A DNA stretch of 64,000 nt from Paraglaciecola chathamensis S18K6 (GTDB lineage Bacteria; Pseudomonadota; Gammaproteobacteria; Enterobacterales; Alteromonadaceae). Each line of letters starts with the position of its first letter. Within the stretch, counting starts at the first letter, position 1. The stretch spans positions 62,001-126,000 of the forward strand of contig BAEM01000056.1 in the NCBI GenBank assembly GCA_000314955.1, read 5' to 3'. The notes below the pieces were generated by a model. That model saw only the letters and a list, made by a program, of their open reading frames with translations. It did not search any database and was not told where the DNA came from. Positions 25,425 to 34,892 of this stretch are shown here, piece by piece. The position numbers and the translations under genes were made by a program.

Positions 25425-27494
25425 TTAAAAACGAAAGCCGACTGTCACTCTATATGTGCGTGGCTCTATGATGTGATAATGAATGTCTTCTACTCCTTGG
25501 CTTGCTTCACCGGGCAATCGCGATGCATAGAAGTAATCTATGTCGTGGGCATCATTATCAAAGACATTAAGCACTTCCAGTTTTAATTCGTACGCCCCCC
25601 AACGTTTACCAAGCAAAGCGTTAACTACGGTCGAGGCGTCAGATTGCACGCTATTATCTTCAATCAAAGGACGCTCGCCAAAATGCCGAACACGGATGCT
25701 GCCGTAGCCAGTGTCACTAAAAGACGCACTGACACCCATTTGTAGTACTTGGTCGATCGCCCCAGGTATATGCGCTCCCTCGGGTCGGGGATCTGAGAAT
25801 TCAGAGTCGGTCATAGAATACTCTAGGTCAAAGGAGAGGTTATCCGTCATTCGATAATATGCAGTCAACTCCAGACCTTGGCGTTTACTCGGACGACTCG
25901 CCTCGGTATTACCTGCATCACCGACGAATAACAACTCACTGTCTAGCGACAACTGCCACAAAGCCAGTGATGCGTTAACACTGTCATCGAAATCGACTCG
26001 AATACCTAGCTCTGCACCATCAGAACGAACCAGCGCATCAACTGGGGTGGTCGATTCTCCACTGTTTGGATCAACTTTGGTGGTGGATCCTCTGGCATCA
26101 TTGGAATGAAAACCTTGTCCTGCCGCAATGTACACTTCAAACAGATCATTGATTTGATAAGTAATACTGCCTTTAACAGAAACCAAACCCTCATTGTGCG
26201 AACCATTATTGTCGTTCAAATTGACATTGTTAATGTTTAGGTCGATTAAACTCGCCACATCGAAATCAAAATAGTCATAACGAATGCCAATGTTGCTGCG
26301 TAGCTTAGGTGTTATGTCGAAGGTGTTTCGCACATATAGGGCGGCACTGCTTTGTGTTACCTCATCACTTCGAACCGTGCCTCGCCTGACACGCTCGGTG
26401 GTTTTATACAAACCCACTTCTTGAATATCATCTATTCGGGTTTCAAAACCTAACGTAGTGCGAGACTGCTTATGGTCGAAATGATAGTGCCCCTGGGCGC
26501 CATACACTTTACGTTCATCAACCTGTTCAAACTGATCACCATTAATAGGATCATCAAGAAAGTAGGTAAAGTTAGAAAACAAGTTGAGATCATATTCAAT
26601 AAAATACGCCGTAAGCGACGCGTGCGCTGAATCCCAGGCGGCACTTGCGCTATAGCGACTCGAATCCCCGCCGAGCGATGTATCAATCGAGCCAAGTTCA
26701 TCTATATTCCCGTTAGTAATGGCCCGTTGCGGTATTTGGTCAGCGCTATTCCAGCTGTTGTCATAAGCCATAAGCGTAAACGACAGTATTCCATCACTGA
26801 GCTTTTGTGAGTGTTTAATCAAGCCGTTTATTTTACTTACGCCTTCATCAATATCATGCCATGGCCCTTGATATATTTGCTTTTCTACTGCGTACAACAA
26901 ACTCCCGTTTGCAACCTTTTCAACACTATCAGCCACTAAAAGGCGCGTATATTCATTTTCCCCTAAGGTTAAACTAGCCATACCGGTTTCTAAGGTATTT
27001 GGCGTACTGAAAAATGCGCTGCCTGCTCCTGAGAAGTCCCCGACTTCGGTAAAATAAGGGCCTTTCTTATAAGCCAACGTTTCTACGAGCTCAGGAATAA
27101 TGAAGTTTAAATCTGTGTAACCTTGGCCGTGGCCATGGGTACGCATATTCACTGGCATGCCATCCACAAAAGTCGCAAAGTCAGTGCCGTGATCAAGATT
27201 AAAGCCACGTAGAAAATACTGATTCGCTTTACCACTTCCACTATGCTGAGTAGCAACCATGCCCGGCACGAGCTCCATTAGTTCACCAGTGCGTAGCAGT
27301 GGCCGTACCTCAATTTCCTCTTGTCCGACAAAACCCTCTGAGGCGGAAATAGCCGATCCTATAAGATTAGTAGAGCGCCCCTTAACAGTGATTTGTTCAA
27401 GCTCGTCATTAGCACGAGCAGTCTCTATATTCGTTAGTAAACAAGCAGTTAACGTGGTCGCGATTGCCGACTTAAAAAATATATCCATATTCAT
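25425..27494 (-). CDS. TonB-dependent outer-membrane receptor
   Basis: 689 residues. A signal peptide (SAIATTLTACLLTNIETARA) is followed by a TonB-box-like stretch (ELEQITVKG), a plug domain (ELMELVPGMVATQHSGSGKANQ, FLRGFNLDHGTDFATFVDGM) and a 22-strand barrel ending in the aromatic RVTVGFRF. It imports a ligand across the outer membrane using TonB. The ligand is unknown; there is no convincing Fur box. An in-frame ATG at 27488 has a better-spaced GGA than the first ATG and may be the real start. Single gene. Confidence 0.92.
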   Translation of the reverse strand: MNMDIFFKSAIATTLTACLLTNIETARANDELEQITVKGRSTNLIGSAISASEGFVGQEEIEVRPLLRTGELMELVPGMVATQHSGSGKANQYFLRGFNLDHGTDFATFVDGMPVNMRTHGHGQGYTDLNFIIPELVETLAYKKGPYFTEVGDFSGAGSAFFSTPNTLETGMASLTLGENEYTRLLVADSVEKVANGSLLYAVEKQIYQGPWHDIDEGVSKINGLIKHSQKLSDGILSFTLMAYDNSWNSADQIPQRAITNGNIDELGSIDTSLGGDSSRYSASAAWDSAHASLTAYFIEYDLNLFSNFTYFLDDPINGDQFEQVDERKVYGAQGHYHFDHKQSRTTLGFETRIDDIQEVGLYKTTERVRRGTVRSDEVTQSSAALYVRNTFDITPKLRSNIGIRYDYFDFDVASLIDLNINNVNLNDNNGSHNEGLVSVKGSITYQINDLFEVYIAAGQGFHSNDARGSTTKVDPNSGESTTPVDALVRSDGAELGIRVDFDDSVNASLALWQLSLDSELLFVGDAGNTEASRPSKRQGLELTAYYRMTDNLSFDLEYSMTDSEFSDPRPEGAHIPGAIDQVLQMGVSASFSDTGYGSIRVRHFGERPLIEDNSVQSDASTVVNALLGKRWGAYELKLEVLNVFDNDAHDIDYFYASRLPGEASQGVEDIHYHIIEPRTYRVTVGFRF

Positions 27495-27553
27495 TCCATT
27501 TTTTTGCGTGTAACGTTTTTATATTTCAGAACACAAAGTCTAAAAACTCATAA

Positions 27554-27575
27554 CATGCATGATAAGTCGTGCATG
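27554..27575. promoter_or_regulatory. Inverted repeat upstream of the TonB receptor
   Basis: CATGCA (27554-27559) and TGCATG (27570-27575) around a 10-bp spacer, 60-80 bp upstream of the receptor start. Possible regulator site. The rest of 27495-27841 holds only the 23-bp direct repeat and no gene. Confidence 0.25.
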
Positions 27576-27692
27576 CCTTAACCTAGTTAACGCCTATGGT
27601 CTCTATTCGGATGCAATTAATAGTCGATTAATAGAAATGCTTATTGGATTGAGCAGGCACAAAGAGGTGAATGTTACCTAAAATCACTAATG

Positions 27693-27738
27693 AGAATGAC
27701 ATCAAGCTTCAGCAGAGAATGACATCAAGGTACAGCAG
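27693..27738. repeat. 23-bp direct tandem repeat, two copies
   Basis: Copies at 27693-27715 and 27716-27738 share AGAATGACATCAAG and end in ACAGCAG/TCAGCAG, differing at three positions. It lies between the TonB receptor and bioD in non-coding DNA. Confidence 0.75.
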
Positions 27739-27841
27739 CAAAGTGTATTGCCAATTAGTCTTTTGCTATAAAAGGCAATGTCGCCGTTGACGAGCTACAA
27801 CCTATTTAGCGGCTAATATTTACACCTGCTTTGAAATAAAA

Positions 27842-28585
27842 TCACTTTATAAGTCCAAGCTGTTGCAGCTCAAAACTTGTTTTTACACTCTCGGGGGAGT
27901 GTGCTTTGGGTATGCGAGCAAGCAATGGCGCTGTGAGTAAATGTTGAAGACTTTGGATGTTTTCTTCTAAAAACGGCATATCTGGCTCGAGCATATTCGC
28001 CACCCACCCCGCGATTTTCAAGCCGTCCTGCTCTATTGCTTGCGCAGTTAACAATGCATGATTAATACAACCCAAACGCATGCCTACCACCAAAATAACA
28101 GGTAGTTTTTCTGCGATAGCAAAGTCTGACAAAAACTGTTCTTGGCCATTGTTATTTTGCCCCAAAGGTAAGCGCCAGCCACCTGCCCCTTCAACCAAAA
28201 GCACATCGCTTTGCTTAGCCGCTAAAGCAGAAAATCCCCTATGGATAGACGAAAGCTCAATAGGTTGCGCTTTGCCCATGGCTACAAGGTTCGCACAGGC
28301 AAGATGTGGTGCGATTGGCTCTTCAAACGCAATAGGATTCACTTCGTTATAAGCAAGTGCCATGTTGCTCGCCTGTTGTAATTGCAATGCATCTTCATTT
28401 CTAAGTCCATTGGGGGTTACCTCGCAACCCGCTGAGACCGGTTTGTATGCGGCCGTGGAAAAGCCCGCATCAGCGCATGCCGCTAACAGCGCACAACTGA
28501 CAAAGGTTTTTCCTACCTCTGTATCTGTGCCTGTGACAAAAAAAGCCTGCTGCCCCTGTGACGGTTGGGTATCAATTCGTGGCAT
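27842..28585 (-). CDS. bioD: Dethiobiotin synthetase
   Basis: 247 residues. The N-terminal P-loop FFVTGTDTEVGKTFVSCALL is diagnostic, followed by AYKPVSAGCE and LLVEGAGGWRLPL. It closes the ureido ring of dethiobiotin from diaminopelargonate, CO2 and ATP. Last gene of the bioBFCD unit, 91 bp after bioC; whether the same transcript continues is likely but not shown. Confidence 0.95.
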   Translation of the reverse strand: MPRIDTQPSQGQQAFFVTGTDTEVGKTFVSCALLAACADAGFSTAAYKPVSAGCEVTPNGLRNEDALQLQQASNMALAYNEVNPIAFEEPIAPHLACANLVAMGKAQPIELSSIHRGFSALAAKQSDVLLVEGAGGWRLPLGQNNNGQEQFLSDFAIAEKLPVILVVGMRLGCINHALLTAQAIEQDGLKIAGWVANMLEPDMPFLEENIQSLQHLLTAPLLARIPKAHSPESVKTSFELQQLGLIK

Positions 28586-28676
28586 GCGCTTTCCTTACTA
28601 TATTGCTTTGATTCATAAATGGCAGTTGGAATATTAGGCTGAATTAATGTAATGACATGCTGAAACTTAGTCAGCG

Positions 28677-29597
28677 TTAGTTAACGGGTTTGGTGAGCGT
28701 TAAAAAACAAACACTATAGGTTAAGGGTAATCCTTCAGCACCACCAAATGTTTGCTGATAACACTGCTCGAGCGAACTAAGGGTATGGCGACTAATGGCT
28801 TTTTGCTGTTTATTGCTGGTTATTACATTAGCACCAATTTGCTTTATTGAGCCGAGTAACGCTCGTACATCTAAATGCCGAGTCACGTAATTTCTTTGTT
28901 GTACTTTGACCTGCAATCCAGCCGTTTTAGCATCACGCGCCCACGTTTCAGCGCAAGTAAATTGATTAATCTTGCGTGTGCTGTCTACCTGCTGCCAGCA
29001 CGTATCTAGTTCATACATTGAGCCTTTACACATGATCGCCAGCACTCCACCAGCGCCAGGGGCCAATACACGATGAATCTCACTGCACACTTGACGACTA
29101 TTTTTACACCATTGTAATGCCATTGAGGAAAACACTGCACTGGCTTTATTGTTGCTTAGTGGTAAGTGCTCGGCATCCCCTTGTAACCAACTGATATTAG
29201 TAAATTTAGTCGTGCTCCCCGCTTGTTTTTTAGCGTGCTTCAGCATGCCAAGCGCAATATCCATGGCCAAAATACGGGGTGTTTGCAGGTTGTTTATATT
29301 CGCTAATTGACGGGTCACACGCCCCGTCCCGCACCCGATATCGAGTATATGCTCAGGCAGTTGGGCCGCGCTTTGATAGCCCTTATTAACAAACATCGCC
29401 AGTGCATCATTGGCAATATCAATTTGGACTTGTGCAGCCGCATCGTAACGCGTTGCCGCGCGGCTAAACTGTTTTGCAATTCTGGATTTCAGCTGTTGTT
29501 CACTGCTAACCGTCAGCGACGCGCTCTTGCGTTTAAGAGGTTTTATAATAGGCGCATTTGATGGGGTTTCTTCATTACGCACAACTTCAATTGTCAC
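28677..29597 (-). CDS. bioC: Malonyl-ACP O-methyltransferase BioC
   Basis: 306 residues, with SAM-binding motif I HILDIGCGTGRVTRQLA and motifs LAMDIALGMLKHAK and AVFSSMALQWC. It methylates malonyl-ACP so that fatty-acid enzymes can build the pimelate chain. The BioC-like part starts near residue 36 (SRIAKQFSRAATRYDAAAQVQ); the ~35 residues before it are basic and absent from typical BioC of about 250 residues. The start overlaps the bioF end by 11 bp, so an internal start is possible but the overlap favours the long form. Confidence 0.92.
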   Translation of the reverse strand: MTIEVVRNEETPSNAPIIKPLKRKSASLTVSSEQQLKSRIAKQFSRAATRYDAAAQVQIDIANDALAMFVNKGYQSAAQLPEHILDIGCGTGRVTRQLANINNLQTPRILAMDIALGMLKHAKKQAGSTTKFTNISWLQGDAEHLPLSNNKASAVFSSMALQWCKNSRQVCSEIHRVLAPGAGGVLAIMCKGSMYELDTCWQQVDSTRKINQFTCAETWARDAKTAGLQVKVQQRNYVTRHLDVRALLGSIKQIGANVITSNKQQKAISRHTLSSLEQCYQQTFGGAEGLPLTYSVCFLTLTKPVN

Positions 29598-30813
29598 TGC
29601 GTAACTCCCCCAATGCGAGCGTCAACCCATCAACTAAAGCCTGAATATCTTGTTTGTGATGAGATGCACTTAGGGTGATCCGCAATCGATCTGTTCCTTT
29701 TGGTACAGTCGGCGAACGTATCGCGCTGACCCACAACCCCATTTTGCGCAGGCGTTGACTTAGGGCAGTAGTCTTTTTGGGACAACCGACTATTATCGGT
29801 TGAATGGCAGTTGTTGAAGGGCTTAACGTTAAGCCTGCCGCTTCGGCTAATTGGCGAAAGGTCTCAATATTCTCTTGTAGCAACGCACGTTGATCGCTTT
29901 GCTGAATCGCTTGCAGACTGGCCAAAGTAGCAACAGCCTGAGCCGGTGGCATAGCAGTACTATATATATAATGCTTGGCAAAATTGGTTAGGTAGTCAAT
30001 CAAGTCTTGGCTGCCAGCAACGAATGCCCCCGCAGTGCCTACTGCTTTGCCAAACGTGGCCATTAATATAGGAACGTCTTGGTCACTCAAACCTGCTTGT
30101 TCTAGTGCTCCCATTCCTGTGTCACCTAAAACGCCAAAGCCATGTGCATCGTCCACCATCAACCACGCATCATGCTGCTTGCTCAACGCGGATAAATCAG
30201 TAAGTGGCGCTTGGTCACCATCCATGCTGAACACACCTTCAGTGACCACCAATACATCAGCTTGTGTTACTTCGCAACGTGATTCAGCGCCAAGGATTTT
30301 ATTCAACTGGGTATGTAAATGCGTGCAGTCATTATGGGCAAAGCGGCGTAAAGCCGCATCGCAACCCATTGCTCCGTCAAGCAACGAAGCGTGCATAAGC
30401 TTATCGGCCAGTATATAGCCGTCTCTTTTTTCGCTTAGTATTGAAGGCTGAGCTTGAAATAAGGCCTGACACACCGCTTGATTTGCTGCAAAACCAGAAC
30501 CAAATAACAACACAGCTTCGCGCTCTAGCCCTTGTGCTAGGCTATCTTGCAGTGCTTGGTGCGCTTGGGTATGCCCAGTCACCAAAGGTGAGGCGCCGCT
30601 GCCGCCACCAAACTGACCAATTCCGTCTACCCAGCCTTGCATCACCGCGCTTGATTGGCGCATACCAAGGTAATCGTTACTTGAAAAGTTTAAATAGTGC
30701 TGGCCTTCTACTTCGATTAACGCACCGACAGCAGAGTCCAACGTAGTGACCTGCCTAAATAACATGTCTTTGCGCCGCGCAGCTAGCGCGGCCTGAATAA
30801 AATCAAACGCCAT
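29587..30813 (-). CDS. bioF: 8-amino-7-oxononanoate synthase
   Basis: 408 residues of the alpha-oxoamine synthase family (PLP fold type I). The PLP lysine is in MATFGKAVGTAGAFVAGS; FSSNDYLGM and MVDDAHGFGVLG are family hallmarks. It condenses pimeloyl-ACP with alanine. Start and bioB stop share one base (TAATG), which means tight coupling. Confidence 0.96.
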   Translation of the reverse strand: MAFDFIQAALAARRKDMLFRQVTTLDSAVGALIEVEGQHYLNFSSNDYLGMRQSSAVMQGWVDGIGQFGGGSGASPLVTGHTQAHQALQDSLAQGLEREAVLLFGSGFAANQAVCQALFQAQPSILSEKRDGYILADKLMHASLLDGAMGCDAALRRFAHNDCTHLHTQLNKILGAESRCEVTQADVLVVTEGVFSMDGDQAPLTDLSALSKQHDAWLMVDDAHGFGVLGDTGMGALEQAGLSDQDVPILMATFGKAVGTAGAFVAGSQDLIDYLTNFAKHYIYSTAMPPAQAVATLASLQAIQQSDQRALLQENIETFRQLAEAAGLTLSPSTTAIQPIIVGCPKKTTALSQRLRKMGLWVSAIRSPTVPKGTDRLRITLSASHHKQDIQALVDGLTLALGELRSDN

Positions 30814-31940
30814 TAACCTGCTACTGTCTCAGGCTTTTTCTGGGTAGCATCGTAAAATAGTTCAGTTGCTTGGGGAGCTTCAGCGCTATGAGAAGCTTCA
30901 GTGCTTTGAATCTCTTCGAGTAAAGCTGCTTGATGGGCTTCATCTGAGTATTCACGGGTTTGCTTCGCGTTAATGCCTAGTTTCTTAAATAACATAACAT
31001 CTTCATGTGTATCAGGGTTTGATGTGGTCAATAGCTTACAACCGTAAAAAATCGAGTTTGCGCCAGCCATAAAACACATTGCTTGCATCTGTTCGTTCAT
31101 GGCTTCACGTCCTGCCGATAAACGCACAAAAGACTTTGGCATCATAATACGCGCCACCGCAATAGTACGAATAAACTCAAAATAATCTAAATCTTCAACA
31201 TTTTCCATGGGTGTGCCTTTAACCTTCACTAGCATGTTAATAGGTACACTTTCAGGATGATGCTCTAAATTGGCGAGCTGCATCAATAAACCGCTACGAT
31301 CTGAACCTGTTTCCCCCATACCGACTATGCCCCCAGAGCATACATTCATACCTGCTTCACGCACCGCATCCAAGGTATTCAAACGGTCTTGATAGGTACG
31401 CGTGGTGATGATGTCACCGTAAAACTCAGGTGAGGTATCCAAGTTGTGATTGTAATAATCAAGGCCAGCTTGTTTTAACGCGATTGCTTGGTCACGTGTT
31501 AGCATGCCTAATGTCATACAGGTTTCTAAACCCAGCTTTTTCACTTCACGCACCATGTCGGTAACATAAGGCATGTCGCGTTCTTTTGGGTTACGCCAAG
31601 CGGCGCCCATGCAAAAACGTGTAGAGCCGGCAGCTTTTGCTTCACGCGCGCGCTGAATGACTTTCTCAATTTCCATTAAGCGTTCTTTTTCAAGGCCGGT
31701 ATCATAGCGGGCGCTTTGTGGGCAGTATTTACAATCTTCTGGACATGCACCGGTCTTAATCGACAGCAAGGTGCTCACTTGTACGTAGTTCGGGTCGAAA
31801 TGCGCTCTGTGTACGCACTGTGCTTTGAATAATAAATCGTTAAAAGGCATGGCGAACAATGCATTTACTTCATCTAACGCCCAATCATGGCGTATTTCAC
31901 TGGCGCTGGTGCTCAGAGGCTGATTGACACTGACTGACAT
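30813..31940 (-). CDS. bioB: Biotin synthase (radical SAM)
   Basis: 375 residues. The radical-SAM motif is in [15 protein letters not shown] (CxxxCxxC), and [21 protein letters not shown] binds the second cluster region. It inserts sulfur into dethiobiotin. The C-terminal ~35 residues ([20 protein letters not shown]) are a low-complexity tail. First gene of the bioBFCD unit, facing bioA across the BirA-type operator. Confidence 0.97.
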   Translation of the reverse strand: MSVSVNQPLSTSASEIRHDWALDEVNALFAMPFNDLLFKAQCVHRAHFDPNYVQVSTLLSIKTGACPEDCKYCPQSARYDTGLEKERLMEIEKVIQRAREAKAAGSTRFCMGAAWRNPKERDMPYVTDMVREVKKLGLETCMTLGMLTRDQAIALKQAGLDYYNHNLDTSPEFYGDIITTRTYQDRLNTLDAVREAGMNVCSGGIVGMGETGSDRSGLLMQLANLEHHPESVPINMLVKVKGTPMENVEDLDYFEFIRTIAVARIMMPKSFVRLSAGREAMNEQMQAMCFMAGANSIFYGCKLLTTSNPDTHEDVMLFKKLGINAKQTREYSDEAHQAALLEEIQSTEASHSAEAPQATELFYDATQKKPETVAG

Positions 31941-31994
31941 ACTTGGTCCTTTACATCATAATAGTTCGCGCTTAGTCTAAGTCCGCTTGACGCA

Positions 31995-32027
31995 TTGTCA
32001 ACTTAATTTAAAATCAAATCTTTACAA
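31995..32027. promoter_or_regulatory. BirA-type bio operator between bioB and bioA
   Basis: TTGTCAACT (31995-32003), a 15-bp AT-rich spacer and TCTTTACAA (32019-32027) fit the known BirA operator, TTGTAAACC-N14/15-GGTTTACAA, with the outer bases conserved. It lies in the only gap between the divergent bioB and bioA, so one bound BirA dimer could shut down both directions when biotin is plentiful. Confidence 0.8.
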
Positions 32028-32038
32028 GTGAGCATTTT

Positions 32039-33319
32039 TTGAACGACTCAATTCAGGCAAATCTCGCCTTCGACCAACAACATATTTGGCACCCCTACAC
32101 GTCAGCACTTGATCCATTGCCTTGTTATCAAGTGTCAGGCGCCCAAGGTGTACATATTCATTTAGCCACAGGTGAAGCACTTATTGATGGCTGCTCATCA
32201 TGGTGGACTGCCATCCACGGCTACAACCGCCCTGAATTAAATCAAGCCGCAAAAGTGCAAATCGATAAGTTCTCACACGTTATGTTTGGCGGCCTTACCC
32301 ATCAACCCGCCATTGATGTTTGCCGTAAATTAATTGAGATGACGCCCTCGGGGTTAGAACGTGTTTTTTTAGCGGATTCTGGCTCGGTATCAGTGGAAGT
32401 CGCCATGAAGATGGCACTGCAGTATTGGGCGTGTCAGGGCAGCCCAAATAAGCATAAATTTATTACCCCGCGCAATGGCTATCACGGAGATACCTTTGCC
32501 GCTATGTCGGTATGCGATCCCGTAAACGGTATGCATTCACTGTTTACTGATGCCCTCGCCCAGCAAATTTTTGCTCCTGCGCCACAAACACGCTTTGCAC
32601 AAACTTGGAACGAAGATGACATTGCGCCGTTAGAAGAATTGATTCAACGGCATCACAATGAGTTAGCTGCGCTGGTACTAGAACCTGTCGTGCAAAACGC
32701 CGGGGGCATGCGTATTTATCACCCTGAATATCTAAAACGTGCACGTCAAATCTGTGACGATTATGGCTTACTGCTGATATGCGATGAGATTGCGACAGGG
32801 TTTGGCCGCACCGGCAAATTATTTGCTTGCGAACATGCAGATATTAGCCCAGACATTATGTGTGTAGGCAAAGCCTTAACAGGCGGTTATGTCACCCTTG
32901 CTGCGACTATCTGTACGGAAGATGTGGCTCAGGGTATCTGCCAAGGTAGCCCTGGGGTATTTATGCATGGCCCAACTTACATGGGTAATCCGTTAGCCTG
33001 TGCTATTGCCAATGCTAGTTTAGATATTATCGCCACAGGGGAGTGGCGACAACAGGTGGCAAATATTGAACGGCAATTAACAGAGCAATTAAGTAGGTGC
33101 AGTGAACTAGAAGCGGTCGCTGATGTGCGGGTGATAGGTGCAATTGGCGTAGTAGAATGTAAATCAGCCGTTGATGTTGCCACGTTACAACGTAAATTTG
33201 TGGCTGCAGGCGTGTGGATCCGCCCTTTTGGCAAGCTGGTTTACATTATGCCACCCTACGTTATTCAGCCTAAGGAATTAAGCCAATTAACTCAGGCAAT
33301 TTATGACGTGCTGGCTTAA
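32039..33319 (+). CDS. bioA: Adenosylmethionine-8-amino-7-oxononanoate aminotransferase
   Basis: 426 residues, class III aminotransferase. DQQHIWHPYTS at the N-terminus, DGCSSWWTAIHGYN, LADSGSVSVEVAMKM and the PLP lysine in CVGKALTGGYVTLAATI identify BioA. It makes diaminopelargonate using SAM as amino donor. The start is a TTG at 32039: no ATG or GTG fits before the conserved N-terminal motif, and a weak GTGAG lies upstream. Confidence 0.96.
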   Translation: MNDSIQANLAFDQQHIWHPYTSALDPLPCYQVSGAQGVHIHLATGEALIDGCSSWWTAIHGYNRPELNQAAKVQIDKFSHVMFGGLTHQPAIDVCRKLIEMTPSGLERVFLADSGSVSVEVAMKMALQYWACQGSPNKHKFITPRNGYHGDTFAAMSVCDPVNGMHSLFTDALAQQIFAPAPQTRFAQTWNEDDIAPLEELIQRHHNELAALVLEPVVQNAGGMRIYHPEYLKRARQICDDYGLLLICDEIATGFGRTGKLFACEHADISPDIMCVGKALTGGYVTLAATICTEDVAQGICQGSPGVFMHGPTYMGNPLACAIANASLDIIATGEWRQQVANIERQLTEQLSRCSELEAVADVRVIGAIGVVECKSAVDVATLQRKFVAAGVWIRPFGKLVYIMPPYVIQPKELSQLTQAIYDVLA

Positions 33320-33333
33320 TTAAAGGTCGATTA

Positions 33334-33354
33334 AATGAGCCTAAGAGGCTCATT
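33334..33354. terminator. Bidirectional hairpin between bioA and sirB1
   Basis: A perfect 9-bp stem, AATGAGCCT-AAG-AGGCTCATT, lies between the convergent bioA and sirB1 genes and touches the sirB1 stop. It probably terminates or stabilises both messages. Confidence 0.6.
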
Positions 33355-34261
33355 AATGCATTACAGGCGGGGTGATATCCATATGTTTCACCTGCTGTGC
33401 TAATAAACTAGCAGCGGGGTCTTGAGGACATTGACGAATGAAATATTGGTAATCGACAATGGCTAATTGCGGGCAATCTAACTCGTGTAACAATACCCCC
33501 CTATCCCGCCGCTCATAAGGATTATTTGGGCAAAGGTGGATCAACAAATCGATACTGCGCAGAGCATGTTCATAACGCTTGGCATTAATCAGCGATGATT
33601 TCACTTGATGCAGCATATGCACCACGACCTCGTCGTTACTCGCGGGGTCTAGCGCTTCTTTAGGCATGCATTCATTATCAATGTCTTCAATCACGCTAAA
33701 GTACTTTTGCTTCAATACATCAACACTTAAAAGGTGACCGTTAATGGGGTCAACCATCACACTGTGTGTTTGCTTGTGCTCTGCATCACTTGTTTTATGA
33801 CAATGGGCCTGATTAAGCGCAGTAGACAATGCGAAGGAGTCAGGCAAGGCTTTGTCTTCTTTACAGACAATGTCACAACGCACTAAAAAGTGCCCGGGAA
33901 AGTTAACACAACGGGCATTAAAACCAAGACGTTGAGCAACATGACTCAAAATAACGGCTAGGGTAACCGGAGTACCATTTCTGTAGGCGAAGACTTCATG
34001 TAATAAGTTCGGTTGACAGGTATCTGCACTGTCGTGGGCGCCAGTAAACGCTAACTCTTGATAAAAGAACGTCAGTAAACGTAAAAACGCACTATGATCA
34101 GGCTGTGATATGTGTGCGTGTATTTGCGCTTGTCTTGCCCAACGATCAAGTTGTTGTAAGCAATCTGAGATATCCGTATCAACCCCAACACTGTGGCGGC
34201 TGGCTAATAAGCCAGCACATAAGAGTTGGTTGCTTTGAATTGCTTGCTCTAGTGACTGCAC
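33353..34261 (-). CDS. sirB1: SirB1 family protein (transglutaminase-like core with tetratricopeptides)
   Basis: 302 residues. NGTPVTLAVILSHVAQRLGFNARCVNFPGHFLVRC is the SirB1/transglutaminase-like signature; the C-terminal ~90 residues hold two TPR-like helical pairs (ALRSIDLLIHLCPNNPYERRDRGVLL). Role unknown; the gene is habitually linked to hemA-prfA-prmC in gammaproteobacteria. Follows sirB2 after 171 bp that contain a strong hairpin. Confidence 0.85.
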   Translation of the reverse strand: MQSLEQAIQSNQLLCAGLLASRHSVGVDTDISDCLQQLDRWARQAQIHAHISQPDHSAFLRLLTFFYQELAFTGAHDSADTCQPNLLHEVFAYRNGTPVTLAVILSHVAQRLGFNARCVNFPGHFLVRCDIVCKEDKALPDSFALSTALNQAHCHKTSDAEHKQTHSVMVDPINGHLLSVDVLKQKYFSVIEDIDNECMPKEALDPASNDEVVVHMLHQVKSSLINAKRYEHALRSIDLLIHLCPNNPYERRDRGVLLHELDCPQLAIVDYQYFIRQCPQDPAASLLAQQVKHMDITPPVMH

Positions 34262-34364
34262 CGAGATATGACCTTTTCCTAAACCTGTTTATTTTATCGG
34301 AAAGCTCGGCACTTTCTTGATATCAAATGTGGGTATATTTTAGCGGCGTTTGAATTTAAGAGAA

Positions 34365-34393
34365 ATATTGCCTAAGTACGGCTTAGGCAATAT
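34365..34393. terminator. Hairpin between sirB2 and sirB1
   Basis: A perfect 12-bp stem, ATATTGCCTAAG with CTTAGGCAATAT, and a 5-base loop, 40 bp beyond the sirB2 stop. No run of T follows on the minus strand, so it could be an attenuating or processing structure between the two genes. Confidence 0.5.
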
Positions 34394-34432
34394 GGCTTTA
34401 GTAAAATCAAACGCAAGCTTACATAGGAAAGA

Positions 34433-34810
34433 TTATACAAATAAGATAGGTTGCTTACTGATAGCGACCAGAGCAGTAAAAGCGATCCAGCTTAACGCGC
34501 CGATAAAGCCGATTACGCGCATAAAGTTAGTACGCGCCATTTTAAGGGCAAGCGCCACCATAAAGACGTACATAAACAAACCGACTAATTTTTCTGTGAC
34601 CCAAGGGGTGACAAATGGATATTGGCTGATGAGCACACATAAAGTAGCCGCACTTAAAATCAGCAAAGTATCAACAATGTGCGGCGTTATCTTCACCCAC
34701 TTTTTCTGAAGCATGCTCGATTGGGTCATGGTCCAGATAAAGCGCATGATAAATAACAGCACACTTAAGGCAATACAGGTCAAATGAATGTGTTTTACGG
34801 CTGTGTACAT
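34433..34810 (-). CDS. sirB2: SirB2 family membrane protein
   Basis: 125 residues with four membrane segments; MYTAVKHIHLTCIALSVLLF, KITPHIVDTLLILSAA and the overall length match SirB2. Function unknown, although SirB was once linked to invasion-gene regulation in Salmonella. In related genomes it follows prmC directly; here the DUF3369 regulator gene is interposed. Confidence 0.88.
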   Translation of the reverse strand: MYTAVKHIHLTCIALSVLLFIMRFIWTMTQSSMLQKKWVKITPHIVDTLLILSAATLCVLISQYPFVTPWVTEKLVGLFMYVFMVALALKMARTNFMRVIGFIGALSWIAFTALVAISKQPILFV

Positions 34811-34892
34811 TAGAGGTCCTTTAAAAGTAAACGATTGGCTATTCGCGTGCAGCTATGCAGACAATGCGAATTATACCTAAATGGGGCGCATA

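Noticed and set aside
27690-27740. Possible Fur box upstream of the TonB receptor (AATGAGAATGACATC)
   Set aside because: Only about 10 of 19 positions match the consensus and it lies 200 bp from the gene; it is better explained as part of the 23-bp direct repeat.
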